This document shows, in pieces, positions 41,958 through 49,953 of a DNA stretch of 64,000 nucleotides. The translations under genes were made by a program, and so were the position numbers. Positions within the stretch are counted from its first letter, which is position 1. Every line of letters starts with the position of its first letter. Source of the DNA: Streptomyces hyderabadensis (GTDB taxonomy: Bacteria; Actinomycetota; Actinomycetes; Streptomycetales; Streptomycetaceae). Under the pieces are notes generated by a model. That model was not told the DNA's origin, did not search any database, and saw only the letters and a list, made by a program, of their open reading frames with translations. The stretch lies in the NCBI RefSeq assembly GCF_020404845.1, contig NZ_JAIOJZ010000038.1:1-64000 (forward strand), given 5' to 3'.

Positions 41958-42110
41958 GTGAGTACCGCATCCGCCCCGACCCTCGAACCCGACGGCACGG
42001 GCGCGCCCGCGCCCCTCGTGGCCGCATCCTGGCCATGCTGGGCCTGGCTCAGCTGCTGGTGGTCCTGGACACCACCATCGTGTACGACGAGGGCGGGGCG
42101 GAAAACGGCA
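41958..42110 (+). pseudogene. MFS transporter N-terminal fragment
   Basis: A GTG at 41958 opens STASAPTLEPDGTGAPAPL; after a frame change the text reads RILAMLGLAQLLVVLDTTIV, the first transmembrane helix with the V-L-D-x-T-I-V motif of DHA2-type drug exporters. Similarity stops at once after TTIV. Only the first 50 or so residues of the pump remain. A terminator hairpin follows at 42201. Confidence 0.65.
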
Positions 42111-42200
42111 CGACCCGGGCGCGCGGCAGCCGGAGCGCGCCCCCTGCTCCCGGGTTCGGTCACCGGTTCGATCGCCACGACCGCCCTGCCCTTCCGGGCG

Positions 42201-42233
42201 CTGCCGCAGTAAGTCCGGCATTTACTGCGGCAG
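42201..42233. terminator. Bidirectional hairpin terminator
   Basis: CTGCCGCAGTAA (42201-42212) and TTACTGCGGCAG (42222-42233) pair perfectly around a 9-nt loop, 7 bp after the stop of the ABC permease gene (minus strand). No long T-run. It should end the exporter operon. Confidence 0.75.
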
Positions 42234-42239
42234 GTGCCC

Positions 42240-43079
42240 TCAGGTCCGGACCCGCCGGGTGAAGCGGCGCAGGGCGAGGTAGCCGAGGGCAGCCGTGCCG
42301 AGGGTGAGGACGGTGAGGTAGGCCCAGGTCGGCATGTGACCGGTGGCGGGCGTCAGGTTCGCACGCAGGCCCTCGCTCATGTAGACGAGCGGGTTGGCGA
42401 GCGTGAGGACCTGGACCCAGCCGATCGAGTCCAGCGCGGTCCACGGGTAGTAGACGCAGCCCAGCATCGTGGCTGCGGCCAGGAGCAGGCCCAGCAGCGC
42501 CCCGAAGGCGGAGGCGTCGATCGCCGTACCGAGCAGCAGCCCGAGCGTGGACGCGAGCAGCGCGCTGAGGACCAGTGTGACGACGAGCAGGGGCCAGTTG
42601 CCGACCTGTACCTGGGGCGCGGCGCCCGGGGCGTGCACGAGCCACACGATCGGGACGACGACGAGGGATGAGACCAGGCCGAAGATCGCCGATGAGGTGA
42701 TCTTCTGGAGGCCCAGAGCCCAGATGGGCAGCGGGGCCAGAGCGCGGTCGGTGATCTCGCGGCCGGGACCGAGTTCGGCGGCCAGCGGCCCGGTGACGGA
42801 CATGATGCTCTGCAGCGTCAGGGTGCTGGCTATCAGGCCGGGCAGCAGGATCGTGGAGAACGATGTCGCTCCGCCGAGTCCACTGCCGATGCTGGGCATC
42901 ACGTACGCGAAGGCGAAGGTGAAGAGCAGCGGCTGGAGACCCACCTGCAGGAGCAGGACCGGGAGGTTGCGGCCGAGGACGTACAGGTCGCGGGCGGTCA
43001 GTGCCCGGTAGGCGCGCCAGGCCGCCCCGCGGGACGACTGCAGGCGGGGGGCGGTTGGGTCGAGGGTCGAGGTGGTCAT
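42240..43079 (-). CDS. ABC-2 type exporter permease (DrrB-like)
   Basis: A 279-residue permease with six hydrophobic segments, e.g. LPVLLLQVGLQPLLFTFAF, PLLVVTLVLSALLASTLGLL and ATMLGCVYYPWTAL. The ABC-2 signature with the amphipathic start R-D-L-Y-V-L-x-R-N and the re-entrant P-L-V-Y-M-S-E-G-L-R near the C-terminus is as in DrrB and related antibiotic exporters. The ATG overlaps the stop of the ATPase gene (ATGA), so the two subunits are made together. It exports a hydrophobic compound; which one is unknown. Confidence 0.88.
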   Translation of the reverse strand: MTTSTLDPTAPRLQSSRGAAWRAYRALTARDLYVLGRNLPVLLLQVGLQPLLFTFAFAYVMPSIGSGLGGATSFSTILLPGLIASTLTLQSIMSVTGPLAAELGPGREITDRALAPLPIWALGLQKITSSAIFGLVSSLVVVPIVWLVHAPGAAPQVQVGNWPLLVVTLVLSALLASTLGLLLGTAIDASAFGALLGLLLAAATMLGCVYYPWTALDSIGWVQVLTLANPLVYMSEGLRANLTPATGHMPTWAYLTVLTLGTAALGYLALRRFTRRVRT

Positions 43080-44077
43080 GGCTGGTAGTCACGTCCGGTC
43101 AGGGTGAGGAAGGCGGTCTGGAGGCTGGGGGGTGTGGTGGCGGCGTCGCGGACGGTCAGACCCGCGGCTCCTCCTTCGCGCAACAAGTGACCCAGCACAC
43201 CGTCGGGGCGCGTGGTGCGCACCTGTATGTTCGGGCCGTCCACGATGACGACGTGCGGGCCGCCGGGGATGCGGCGTACCGCGTCTGCGACCGGTTCGGC
43301 AGCGGCGTCGTAGCGGACCGTGATGACGGTCTGCGCGCCGCTTGTCGCCTTGATCGCCTCGGGGGTGTCGCAGGCGAGGAGATGCCCGTGGTCGATGACG
43401 GCGAGGCGCTGGCACAGAGCTTCGGCCTCGTCGAGGTAGTGCGTGGTCAGCACCACGGTCTGGCCGCCCTCGTGCAGGCTCCCGATGATCTGCCAGAGGT
43501 CCTCGCGCGCCTGGGGGTCGACGCCGGCGGTCGGCTCGTCCAGGAAGAGCACCTCAGGCAGGTGCATCAGGGCCCGGCCGATCATGACCCGGCGGGCCTG
43601 GCCACCGGAGAGATGGTGGGCCTTCGCACTGGCCTTGTCGGCGAGAGCGAGCTGCTCCAGGAGCTCCAGCGCCCGACGACGGGCGGCCGATGCGGACATG
43701 CCGAAGTAGCGTCCGCGGAAGGCGAGGTTGTCCAGCACGGTGAGCGCGCGGTCCAGGGTGTTGGCCTGGGAGACGACGCCGATGCGGGACTTCACACCGA
43801 CTGGATCGGCGCTGACCTCGTGGCCCGCAACCCAAGCGCTTCCGGCGGTGGGTGTGACCAGGGTGGTGAGCATGCCGATCGTGGTGGACTTGCCCGCTCC
43901 GTTGGTGCCGAGCAGGCCGAAGAACTCGCCCTTGTCGACCGTGAGATCCAGCCCTTCGAGGGCGACGAGGCTGTCCTGCCCTCGCTGGTAGACCTTGCGC
44001 AGGCCCTCCGTACGGATGGCTGTCGCGGTGTCGGTCAGGGTGACTGGCTGGTGGTGGAGGGCAGGTGCGGTCTTCAT
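43076..44077 (-). CDS. ABC exporter ATPase (DrrA-like)
   Basis: A 333-residue ATPase: Walker A GTNGAGKST (usually G-P-N-G; the Thr is unusual), Q-loop VVSQANTLD, signature LSGGQ in HHLSGGQARRVMIGRAL, Walker B VLFLDEPTAGVD and switch His in LTTHYLDEAE. The C-terminal extension of about 100 residues is characteristic of DrrA-type exporter ATPases. Operon order on the minus strand: MarR, ATPase, permease. The MarR upstream, with its 19-bp operator, probably controls the pump. Confidence 0.9.
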   Translation of the reverse strand: MKTAPALHHQPVTLTDTATAIRTEGLRKVYQRGQDSLVALEGLDLTVDKGEFFGLLGTNGAGKSTTIGMLTTLVTPTAGSAWVAGHEVSADPVGVKSRIGVVSQANTLDRALTVLDNLAFRGRYFGMSASAARRRALELLEQLALADKASAKAHHLSGGQARRVMIGRALMHLPEVLFLDEPTAGVDPQAREDLWQIIGSLHEGGQTVVLTTHYLDEAEALCQRLAVIDHGHLLACDTPEAIKATSGAQTVITVRYDAAAEPVADAVRRIPGGPHVVIVDGPNIQVRTTRPDGVLGHLLREGGAAGLTVRDAATTPPSLQTAFLTLTGRDYQP

Positions 44078-44095
44078 GGGGGTACTCCTACGGGG

Positions 44096-44554
44096 TTACG
44101 GGGGCGGGGCTCCGTGGCCGGGAAGCCCGGTGCCGCCGAGGCGGGTCAGCAGGGCGGACAGGTGGCCGATGTCCTCCTTGCTCCACAGAGGGGCGGCGAA
44201 GGTCTCGGCGGCGATCTGCTCGGCGGTGGCGAGCATGTCCGTCAGGCGTTCGCGGCCGGTGTCGGTCAGTGCGGCATAGGCCACACGTCCGTCGCGGGCG
44301 TCCGTTTCGCGCATGACCAGTCCGATCCGCTCCAGCGGAGCCAGCCCCCGGGTCACCCCGGAGGCGGTCAGCCCCAATTTCTCGGCCAGGTCCACGCGGC
44401 GCATCCGTCCGCCGGGCGCTTCTCCCAGGCGCAGCAGCATCGTGAAGTCGGCCAGGCTCACGCCGTGCAGCCCTGACAGGCTTGTGTCGAATCGCTTCAC
44501 CAGGGCCACCTGGGCCCGGACGAGACGCAGCGACGCATCCAGTGCATCACTCAT
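44096..44554 (-). CDS. MarR-family transcriptional regulator
   Basis: ATG 44554 is set by GGAGG 7 nt upstream (an ATG two codons earlier lacks spacing) and gives 152 residues. VSLADFTMLLRLGEAPGGRM, KLGLTASGVTRGLAPLERIG and VMRETDARDGRVAYAALTDT are the MarR helix-turn-helix and wing. First gene of the DrrAB-like operon, 18 bp before the ATPase start. A 19-bp perfect inverted repeat lies directly upstream of its start, so it is almost certainly autorepressed. Confidence 0.9.
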   Translation of the reverse strand: MSDALDASLRLVRAQVALVKRFDTSLSGLHGVSLADFTMLLRLGEAPGGRMRRVDLAEKLGLTASGVTRGLAPLERIGLVMRETDARDGRVAYAALTDTGRERLTDMLATAEQIAAETFAAPLWSKEDIGHLSALLTRLGGTGLPGHGAPPP

Positions 44555-44562
44555 TGCCACCT

Positions 44563-44604
44563 CCTTGACTGCTCAAGCATATCACTATGCTTGAGCAGTC
44601 AAGG
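44563..44604. promoter_or_regulatory. MarR operator: 19-bp perfect inverted repeat
   Basis: CCTTGACTGCTCAAGCATA (44563-44581) and its exact complement at 44586-44604 are separated by TCAC. Within each arm TTGA and TCAA half sites recur (TTGACTGCTCAA and TTGAGCAGTCAA), so each arm is itself a small palindrome. It covers the promoter region, and the ribosome site GGAGG begins inside the left arm edge. Such a perfect 42-bp operator is longer than usual for MarR proteins. Confidence 0.85.
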
Positions 44605-44954
44605 ATTCGTTAAGTTCATGGTTGCAAAAGAGCCCTCGCGCTGGATGCTCAGAACCAGTTCGCGCGGCCAAGGACGTCGGCCTGCGCGAAAGCTGCCGGA
44701 CCTGCTGGTACTCAGCGGTGCGGGCACCCCGTCAGAGACGGATCGCGGGGAGACGTCCCCGACGGGCGGGCGAAGAGAGTGCCGCTGCAGGGTCAGACGT
44801 TCTTCTGGGCCGCGGCGTGGCGCTGCCGTTTGCCCAACGGTGCCTGGGAGAGGTCCTCGGCATTGCTCCTGAGGTTCTTGTAGCCGTAGCCGCGCTCGGC
44901 CGGATCCGCCCGGACCCGGGGCCCGCCGGCGCGGCCCCGCGGGCGGCGGCGGGC
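44605..44954. other. Gene-free interval
   Basis: No gene, RNA or repeat recognised. Frames on both strands lack family likeness. It separates the MarR operator from the 3' end of the VOC gene and may hold a second promoter facing right. Confidence 0.5.
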
Positions 44955-45326
44955 TCAGCCGGAGCGCAGGCAGAAGGGGTGTCCGGCAGGGCTGGCGTAG
45001 ACGCGGCTGCCGGTGCGGGTCTGCGGGGTGCCCCCGTCGGCGGGCCGCAGTCGGGTGGCGCCGGCGTCGATGGCCGCGCGGTCGGCGGTGGCGAGGTCGT
45101 CGACACCGAAGTCGAGGTGCATCTGCTGAAGGCCGCCGTCCGGCCAGTCGGGGGCGGTGTGGCCGGGGGCCGACTGGACGACGATCACCGGGAGGCCCGG
45201 GGCCTGGACGAAGTGGTGGGTCGGGGTGGGGGTGGTGAGGGAGCCGCCGAGCAGCCGGTGCCAGAAGGAGCTCTCCTTTTCGATGTCGGCGGCGTCGACG
45301 ACCACGGAGGTCAGGGTGATGGCCAT
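44955..45326 (-). CDS. VOC-family (glyoxalase-like) protein
   Basis: A 123-residue protein with two beta-alpha-beta-beta-beta modules: TLTSVVVDAADIEKESSFWH then RLLGGSL, and QMHLDFGVDDLATADRAAID with VYASPAGHPFCLRSG. The metal-site residues (His in HHFVQ, H in QMHLDF, and the acidic position near the end, here replaced by S or absent) are partly kept; the last Glu is missing. Many such proteins bind drugs (bleomycin resistance type) or act as dioxygenase or epimerase relatives. It is 31 bp downstream of the SDR on the same strand, likely one operon. Confidence 0.82.
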   Translation of the reverse strand: MAITLTSVVVDAADIEKESSFWHRLLGGSLTTPTPTHHFVQAPGLPVIVVQSAPGHTAPDWPDGGLQQMHLDFGVDDLATADRAAIDAGATRLRPADGGTPQTRTGSRVYASPAGHPFCLRSG

Positions 45327-45357
45327 GGAGTGTCCTGTTCGTGCTGTCGGTGGCTGC

Positions 45358-46131
45358 TCAGACGGTCGGGATGATGCCGCCGTCGACGCGGAACTGCGCT
45401 CCGGTGAGCCACTTCGCGCGGCCGGAGGCGAGGAAGACGATCATCTCGGCAACGTCCTCGGGATCCCCTGGACGCCCCATGGGGACCTTCAGGCGGTCCA
45501 CGATCTGCTGCGTGACCTCGTCGGTGGTGACGCCCTGCTCGTCCGCCATGTGCTTCAGGTGGGCGGTGGCTCCGTCGGTGACGACGAAGCCGGGCAGGAC
45601 GCAGACCACGCGCACCCCGTGCTCGCCGACCTCGGTGGCCAGTTCGCGGCTGTAGGTGTTGAGCGCGGCCTTGGCGGCGGCGTAGGACGCCTCGGTGCGC
45701 TGGGGCAGTCGGCTTGCGATCGAGGAGACGTGCACGACGACGCCGGAACCCCGCTCGACCATGCCCGGCACCAGGGCCCGGTCCAGGCGCACGGCGCTCA
45801 GGAGGTTCATCTCCAGGTCCGCCTGCCAGGATTCGTCCGACCGGCTCAGGGTCGGCGCGGGGGCGCTCGCCGCGCCCGCGTTGTTCACGAGTACGTCCAC
45901 ACCGCCCGCCAGCTCGACGACGCGGCGGCCGAGGTCGGCCGCACCCTGCCGCGTGGAGAGGTCCGCCGCCAGGAACGTGGCGCCGCTGTCCTCCTCGGGT
46001 CGGCTGCGGGAGGCCGTCAGCACTCTCGCGCCCGCGGCGACGAAGCGGCGGGCGGTCGCCGCGCCCAGGCCCCGGCTGCCGCCCGTGATCAGTACCCGAA
46101 GGCCGTCGAGGCTGTTGTCCGTGACGGGCAT
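45358..46131 (-). CDS. SDR family oxidoreductase
   Basis: ATG 46131 (GGAGGGG upstream) gives 257 residues. VLITGGSRGLGAATARRFVA, DVLVNNAGAASAPAPT, VHVSSIASRLPQRTEASYAA with AKAALN (Ser and Tyr-x-x-x-Lys) and LTGAQFRVDGGI are complete classical SDR features. It is divergent from a TetR gene at 46201, which probably represses it, and leads a two-gene unit with the VOC protein. Substrate unknown. Confidence 0.9.
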   Translation of the reverse strand: MPVTDNSLDGLRVLITGGSRGLGAATARRFVAAGARVLTASRSRPEEDSGATFLAADLSTRQGAADLGRRVVELAGGVDVLVNNAGAASAPAPTLSRSDESWQADLEMNLLSAVRLDRALVPGMVERGSGVVVHVSSIASRLPQRTEASYAAAKAALNTYSRELATEVGEHGVRVVCVLPGFVVTDGATAHLKHMADEQGVTTDEVTQQIVDRLKVPMGRPGDPEDVAEMIVFLASGRAKWLTGAQFRVDGGIIPTV

Positions 46132-46200
46132 GGGGGCTCCCCTCCGTAAGATGAACCTGACTCCGGAAACAGTACACCTAAACGGAACCGGACTCACCTT

Positions 46201-46791
46201 ATGGAGGTTCCCTTGCCGGCATCCCGCCCGCTGCGCGCCGACGCGCAACGCAACCGCGAGGCACTGCTGTCCGCGGCCCGACAGGCCTTCCTCGCCGGTG
46301 ACACCGACGCGCACGTGAAGGACATCGCCCGCAGCGCCGGCGTCGCCATCGGAACGCTCTACCGCCACTTCGAAACCCGCGAGGCGCTGATCGAGGAGGT
46401 CTACCGCACCGAGGTCGACGTCCTGTGCGCCGCGCCCGGCGAACTGCTGGACCAGCACCCCCCGGAGGAGGCGCTGCGGCGCTTCCTGCTGCTGCTCGTG
46501 GACCACGCGGCGGTGGGCAAGGGGATGTCCAGTGTCCTGGAGGCCATCATGGCGACGGACTCGCCGGTCTTCGACGACGCACGCACGCGCATGGCCGACG
46601 CCCTCTCCCTGCTGCTCCACGCAGGCAGCGCGGCCGGCACCGTCCGGGACGACGTCACCGGCCCCACCCTGCTGCGCGCCCTGGGCGGCATCTGCGGGAT
46701 GCGGGCCACGGAGGGCTGGCTGGCCGAGGCCCGGCAGATCACCGCCCTCCTCTTCGACGGCCTGCGCCACGGCGCCCCGCAGGCGGCCTGA
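46201..46791 (+). CDS. TetR/AcrR-family regulator
   Basis: A 196-residue repressor from ATG 46201; a TTG at 46213 with GGAGG 5 nt upstream (inside the first codons) may be the true start, losing four residues. LRADAQRNREALLSAARQAF, HVKDIARSAGVAIGTLYRHF and ETREALIEEVYRTEV form the HTH; the rest is a SbtR-like C-terminal domain (LRRFLLLLVDHAAVGKGMSS). It is divergent from the SDR-VOC unit, which is the likely target. Confidence 0.88.
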   Translation: MEVPLPASRPLRADAQRNREALLSAARQAFLAGDTDAHVKDIARSAGVAIGTLYRHFETREALIEEVYRTEVDVLCAAPGELLDQHPPEEALRRFLLLLVDHAAVGKGMSSVLEAIMATDSPVFDDARTRMADALSLLLHAGSAAGTVRDDVTGPTLLRALGGICGMRATEGWLAEARQITALLFDGLRHGAPQAA

Positions 46792-46920
46792 ACCGGGGCC
46801 TCGCGACGCCGCGGTTGCCGTGCCGGGGGCCCGGCACCGGGCACCGTCGGACGCCGGCGCACCGGTCGGCCGAGGACAGGTCCGCCGTGCGGCACGTCGC
46901 GCCGCACGGCGGATCCGAAT

Positions 46921-46952
46921 TGCGCCGCGGGGACAGTGCGCCGCGGGGACAG
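46921..46952. repeat. 16-bp perfect tandem duplication
   Basis: TGCGCCGCGGGGACAG occurs twice back to back (46921-46936, 46937-46952). The surrounding 46792-47111 interval has no gene; inverted GC-rich stretches such as GTGCGGCACGTCGCGCCGCAC at 46884-46904 may act as a terminator for the TetR gene. Confidence 0.7.
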
Positions 46953-47111
46953 CGTGGTGCCCCTCGGCCCGGGCGGTCAGCGGCTGATGGCCTTCCTGGC
47001 CCTGCAGAGCCGGCCGGTTCCGCGCGGACCGGCGAGCGGCGTCCGGCCTCCACGGCGGAGGAGATCTCCTCCGGCCACTGCGGGAGCGGCGGCCCCGGTT
47101 ACGGTTGCCGG

Positions 47112-47714
47112 GTGAACGGATCGACAACGCCGGCAAGCCCCGGTCTCGGTGCCCGCACCGATGCGTTGCTGCCTCTCCTGGGCGCCGATGAGGAGGTCGT
47201 CGCGTACTTCGCCGGGGTCGCGGACCTCGACGCGACAGATCCGGCCGATCACGAGTTGGAGGACGGGATTCGCCTCGCCTCCGGCGCCCGGCTGGAACAG
47301 TTCGCGCGGGCGGGCTCAGGGGACGCGTTCTGCTTCGTCGGCGAAGGCGGAGAGGAACGCCCGGTGGTGTACGTCGGCCTCGACGGCGAAGCCGGGCCGC
47401 TGGCTCTCGGACTGCCGGAATTGGTCAGGTTGTGTCTCGTGGCACCGTGGTGGCGGGATGCCCCCGGCCGCACGGCCGAAGAACTCCAGCTGATCGCTGA
47501 CGAGTACCGAGCCCACGTGCCGGACCTCGACCAGCGGCGCGACCGTGCAGCCCGCGCGCTCGGCCTCGATCCGGCCGAGCTGCCGTCCGAGGCGGCTGCC
47601 CTCGCCCGGCTCGTCGCCCTCTCCCGGGGGCCGGTCGCCGCAGCCTGCCTCGTCGTGGGGTACGAGGGCGATCCGCTCGACCCCCTGTTCGGCACCGCCG
47701 TCGGCGGGTCCTGA
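47112..47714 (+). CDS. Hypothetical protein, possibly SUKH/SMI1-like
   Basis: A 200-residue protein from GTG 47112; the ribosome site is weak. The middle, EERPVVYVGLDGEAGPLALG and LPELVRLCLVAPWWRD, is reminiscent of SMI1/KNR4-type or DUF-type immunity-like proteins with a conserved W-W, and the C-terminal half (RAARALGLDPAELPSEAAAL) is helical. No signal peptide, membrane segment or catalytic motif is evident. I do not recognise the family with confidence, and no toxin gene lies beside it. Confidence 0.6.
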   Translation: MNGSTTPASPGLGARTDALLPLLGADEEVVAYFAGVADLDATDPADHELEDGIRLASGARLEQFARAGSGDAFCFVGEGGEERPVVYVGLDGEAGPLALGLPELVRLCLVAPWWRDAPGRTAEELQLIADEYRAHVPDLDQRRDRAARALGLDPAELPSEAAALARLVALSRGPVAAACLVVGYEGDPLDPLFGTAVGGS

Positions 47715-47822
47715 CCGAAGGGCCACGGAGCTGGGCTTCGGACCCGGCGACCGGCTGGGCGGGGGCGCTCGGGCATGAGCTGGGGAAAGCCGTACTGGCC
47801 GTCCGCTGTCGGTGTTCGGCGG

Positions 47823-48115
47823 CTACTCCTCGGGCTCCCAGGCGATCAGCTGCTCGAAGATCCGCGGATCGCCCTCGATCTTCAGGTCGTTGAGCGTGAG
47901 GCGGCCCCAGACGAAGAGAAGCAGCTGCTCGGCCGTGCCCGTGGCCGAAGCGGAGGCGGGTGCGGCGTCGTCCGTGAGGGGTGCGGGCCAGGCGCCGGTG
48001 CCGTCCAGCGCGAGGAGCCAGGAGCGGCCCTCGGTGGCGGATAGTGGACGGTGGCGGCCTCCGGCACCGCCCACGGCACGTCCGTGAGGTCTCCCCGACC
48101 CATGAAACATGAACC
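47823..48115 (-). pseudogene. Mycothiol-dependent maleylpyruvate isomerase-like C-terminal remnant
   Basis: The minus strand reads GRSWLLALDGTGAWPAPLTD, SGTAEQLLLF-like GTAEQLLLFVWGRLTLNDLK and IFEQLIAWEPEE, the standard end of MDMPI-type proteins. Upstream, after a frame change, GDLTDVPWAVPEAATVHYPP matches the preceding part. The N-terminal DinB-like catalytic domain with its metal His residues is absent. Normal proteins have about 230-260 residues, so three quarters are gone. It abuts the promoter of the phosphotransferase gene. Confidence 0.7.
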
Positions 48116-48218
48116 ATGATCATTCACAGCCCGGGATCCGCTTTCGGCCCAGGGCCTGGTTCGAAGCGTGTTTCGGGACCGTCCCACAGACAGCCGGCCT
48201 GACGGTAGCGTGATCGAC

Positions 48219-49034
48219 GTGACGGCTGAGGGCGGGACTGCAGAGGGCGAAGCCCTGGTCGGCGGCATGGTGAACGCGGGCGCGGTCTTCCGCCGCGGTG
48301 CCCTGGTGGAACGCCCGGCGCCGCCCACCGCGCGCGCCCTCCATGCTCATCTCCGCGCGCTCGAAGGGCATGGGTTCGACGCGGCTCCCAGGCCGGTCAG
48401 TCTCACCGCGAACGGCCGCGAGCAGCTGACCTTCATTCCCGGCGACGTCGCTCTACCGCCGTTTCCGCGCTGGGTGATGACCGAGACCGCGCTGAGATCG
48501 GTGGGAACCCTGCTGCGGCGCCTGCACGACGCCAGCTCGGCCATCGCGGTCGACGCATCCGTCGAGTGGCCCCGATCCCTGGCCGACCCGGTGGGAGGCA
48601 CGATGCTGTGCCACAACGATGTGTGCCCGGACAACGTCGTCTTCCGCGATGGCCGTGCCGCAGCGCTGATCGATTTCGACATGGCGGCCCCCGGCCGAGC
48701 AGTGTGGGACGTCGCCATGACCGCCCGGTACTGGGTACCCATGCTCGATCCCGCGTCTGCGGCGGCTCTCTATCCCACGGGACTGGACGCCCCGACGCGA
48801 CTGCGGATCCTCGCCGACAGCTACGGCCTCTCCCCACAGGACCGCGCTGAACTGCCCGGCGTCATCGAACAGGCCACCGCATCCTGCCGGGCCTTCGTCG
48901 CCGACCGAGTGGCCGCCGACGACCTCGTCTACACCCGGGCGCTGTCCGAGCGCGGTGGTTGGCAACGTTGGGACCGCATCCAGGGGTGGCTGGCGGCCCA
49001 CCACGAGGTATTCACGGCTGCCCTGTCGAACTGA
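48219..49034 (+). CDS. Aminoglycoside phosphotransferase-family kinase
   Basis: A TAGCGT -10-like hexamer lies 7 nt before GTG 48219, suggesting a leaderless start; GTG 48210 and 48168 are in-frame alternatives. About 271 residues. The N-terminal lobe carries VVNAGAVFRRGALVERPA-like strands (GGMVNAGAVFRRGALVER); the catalytic Brenner motif is MLCHNDVCPDNVVF (H-x-D-x4-N) and the metal Asp is in ALIDFDMAAPG. APH-like kinases phosphorylate sugars, antibiotics or other small molecules. Lack of a strong antibiotic-kinase signature makes the substrate open. Confidence 0.85.
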   Translation: MTAEGGTAEGEALVGGMVNAGAVFRRGALVERPAPPTARALHAHLRALEGHGFDAAPRPVSLTANGREQLTFIPGDVALPPFPRWVMTETALRSVGTLLRRLHDASSAIAVDASVEWPRSLADPVGGTMLCHNDVCPDNVVFRDGRAAALIDFDMAAPGRAVWDVAMTARYWVPMLDPASAAALYPTGLDAPTRLRILADSYGLSPQDRAELPGVIEQATASCRAFVADRVAADDLVYTRALSERGGWQRWDRIQGWLAAHHEVFTAALSN

Positions 49035-49120
49035 CGGGCTCAGAGGTCCAAGATGAGCGGCCGGCTTACGTCCCGACCCATCCGCTGGGCGCCATCGCCC
49101 ACGCATCAGCGACCGGATCA

Positions 49121-49816
49121 TTACCAGATGACCGGGCCGGTCCTGTCGAAGAAGCCGCCGGTCGGACCGTCGGCGCCGATCGAGGCCATGCGGACGATGA
49201 TCTCCGCGCCCTCCTCGATGGTCTGGGTGCCCCGGTGGCCGTTGAGGTCGGTGGCGGTGTAGCCGGGGTCGACGGCGTTGAACCGGATGGCGGGGAACGC
49301 CTTGGCGTACTGCGAGGTGACCATGACCAGCGCGGTCTTGGAGGAGTTGTAGTCCAGCACTGTCACCTGGAACTCCACCCGGCTGGGGTCGGCGCACGCC
49401 GCCAGCGAGCCCAGACCGCTGCTGACGTTGACGACGACCGGGGCGTCGCTTGCTTCCAGCAGGGGCAGGAAGGCGTGCGTGACGCGCACGACGCCGAAGA
49501 CGTTCGTGTCGTACGTGGTCATCATGTCGGCCCCGGTGACCTCGCCGACCGGCTTGCGCGCGCCCACGATCCCGGCGTTGTTGACCAGGATGTCGAGGTG
49601 GCCGGCGTCCGCGCGGACGAATTCGGCGGCGGCTTTGGCGGAGTCCTCGTCGGTGACGTCGAGCTGAACGAAGCGGGCGCCGAGCCTCTCAGCCGCCGTT
49701 CGGCCGCGGTGGGCATCGCGTGCCCCGACATAGACGGTGTGCCCGGCCTCGATCAAGCGGCGAGCCGTCTCGAAACCGAGGCCCTTGTTCGCTCCGGTGA
49801 TCAACGTGGTGGTCAT
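49121..49816 (-). CDS. SDR family oxidoreductase (carbonyl reductase-like)
   Basis: A 231-residue SDR: TTLITGANKGLGFETARRLI, DILVNNAGIVGARKPVGEVT, VVNVSSGLGSLA, and VLDYNSSKTALVMVT with Y-N-S-S-K as the catalytic Tyr and Lys. The G-A-N-K-G-L-G-F motif is typical of carbonyl reductases related to human CBR1. It uses NADPH to reduce carbonyls. It is divergent from an XRE regulator at 49954, a pairing very common in Streptomyces, and is likely under its control. Confidence 0.9.
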   Translation of the reverse strand: MTTTLITGANKGLGFETARRLIEAGHTVYVGARDAHRGRTAAERLGARFVQLDVTDEDSAKAAAEFVRADAGHLDILVNNAGIVGARKPVGEVTGADMMTTYDTNVFGVVRVTHAFLPLLEASDAPVVVNVSSGLGSLAACADPSRVEFQVTVLDYNSSKTALVMVTSQYAKAFPAIRFNAVDPGYTATDLNGHRGTQTIEEGAEIIVRMASIGADGPTGGFFDRTGPVIW

Positions 49817-49953
49817 GTGCTCACTCCGGTGGTGATCGGTGGGTCGGTGATGTCTCCACCGTCGTCGCACCGCAGACGAACAGGTAGTGCCCGCCTCAGC
49901 CAGTGGACCAGCAGTACCAGGCTGTCCAGGCGCGGCGGCGCGATACTGGGACG

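Noticed and set aside
46201..46212. Choosing TTG 46213 as the definite start of the TetR gene
   Set aside because: GGAGG spacing favours it, but ATG 46201 is also plausible, so both are noted rather than changing the call.
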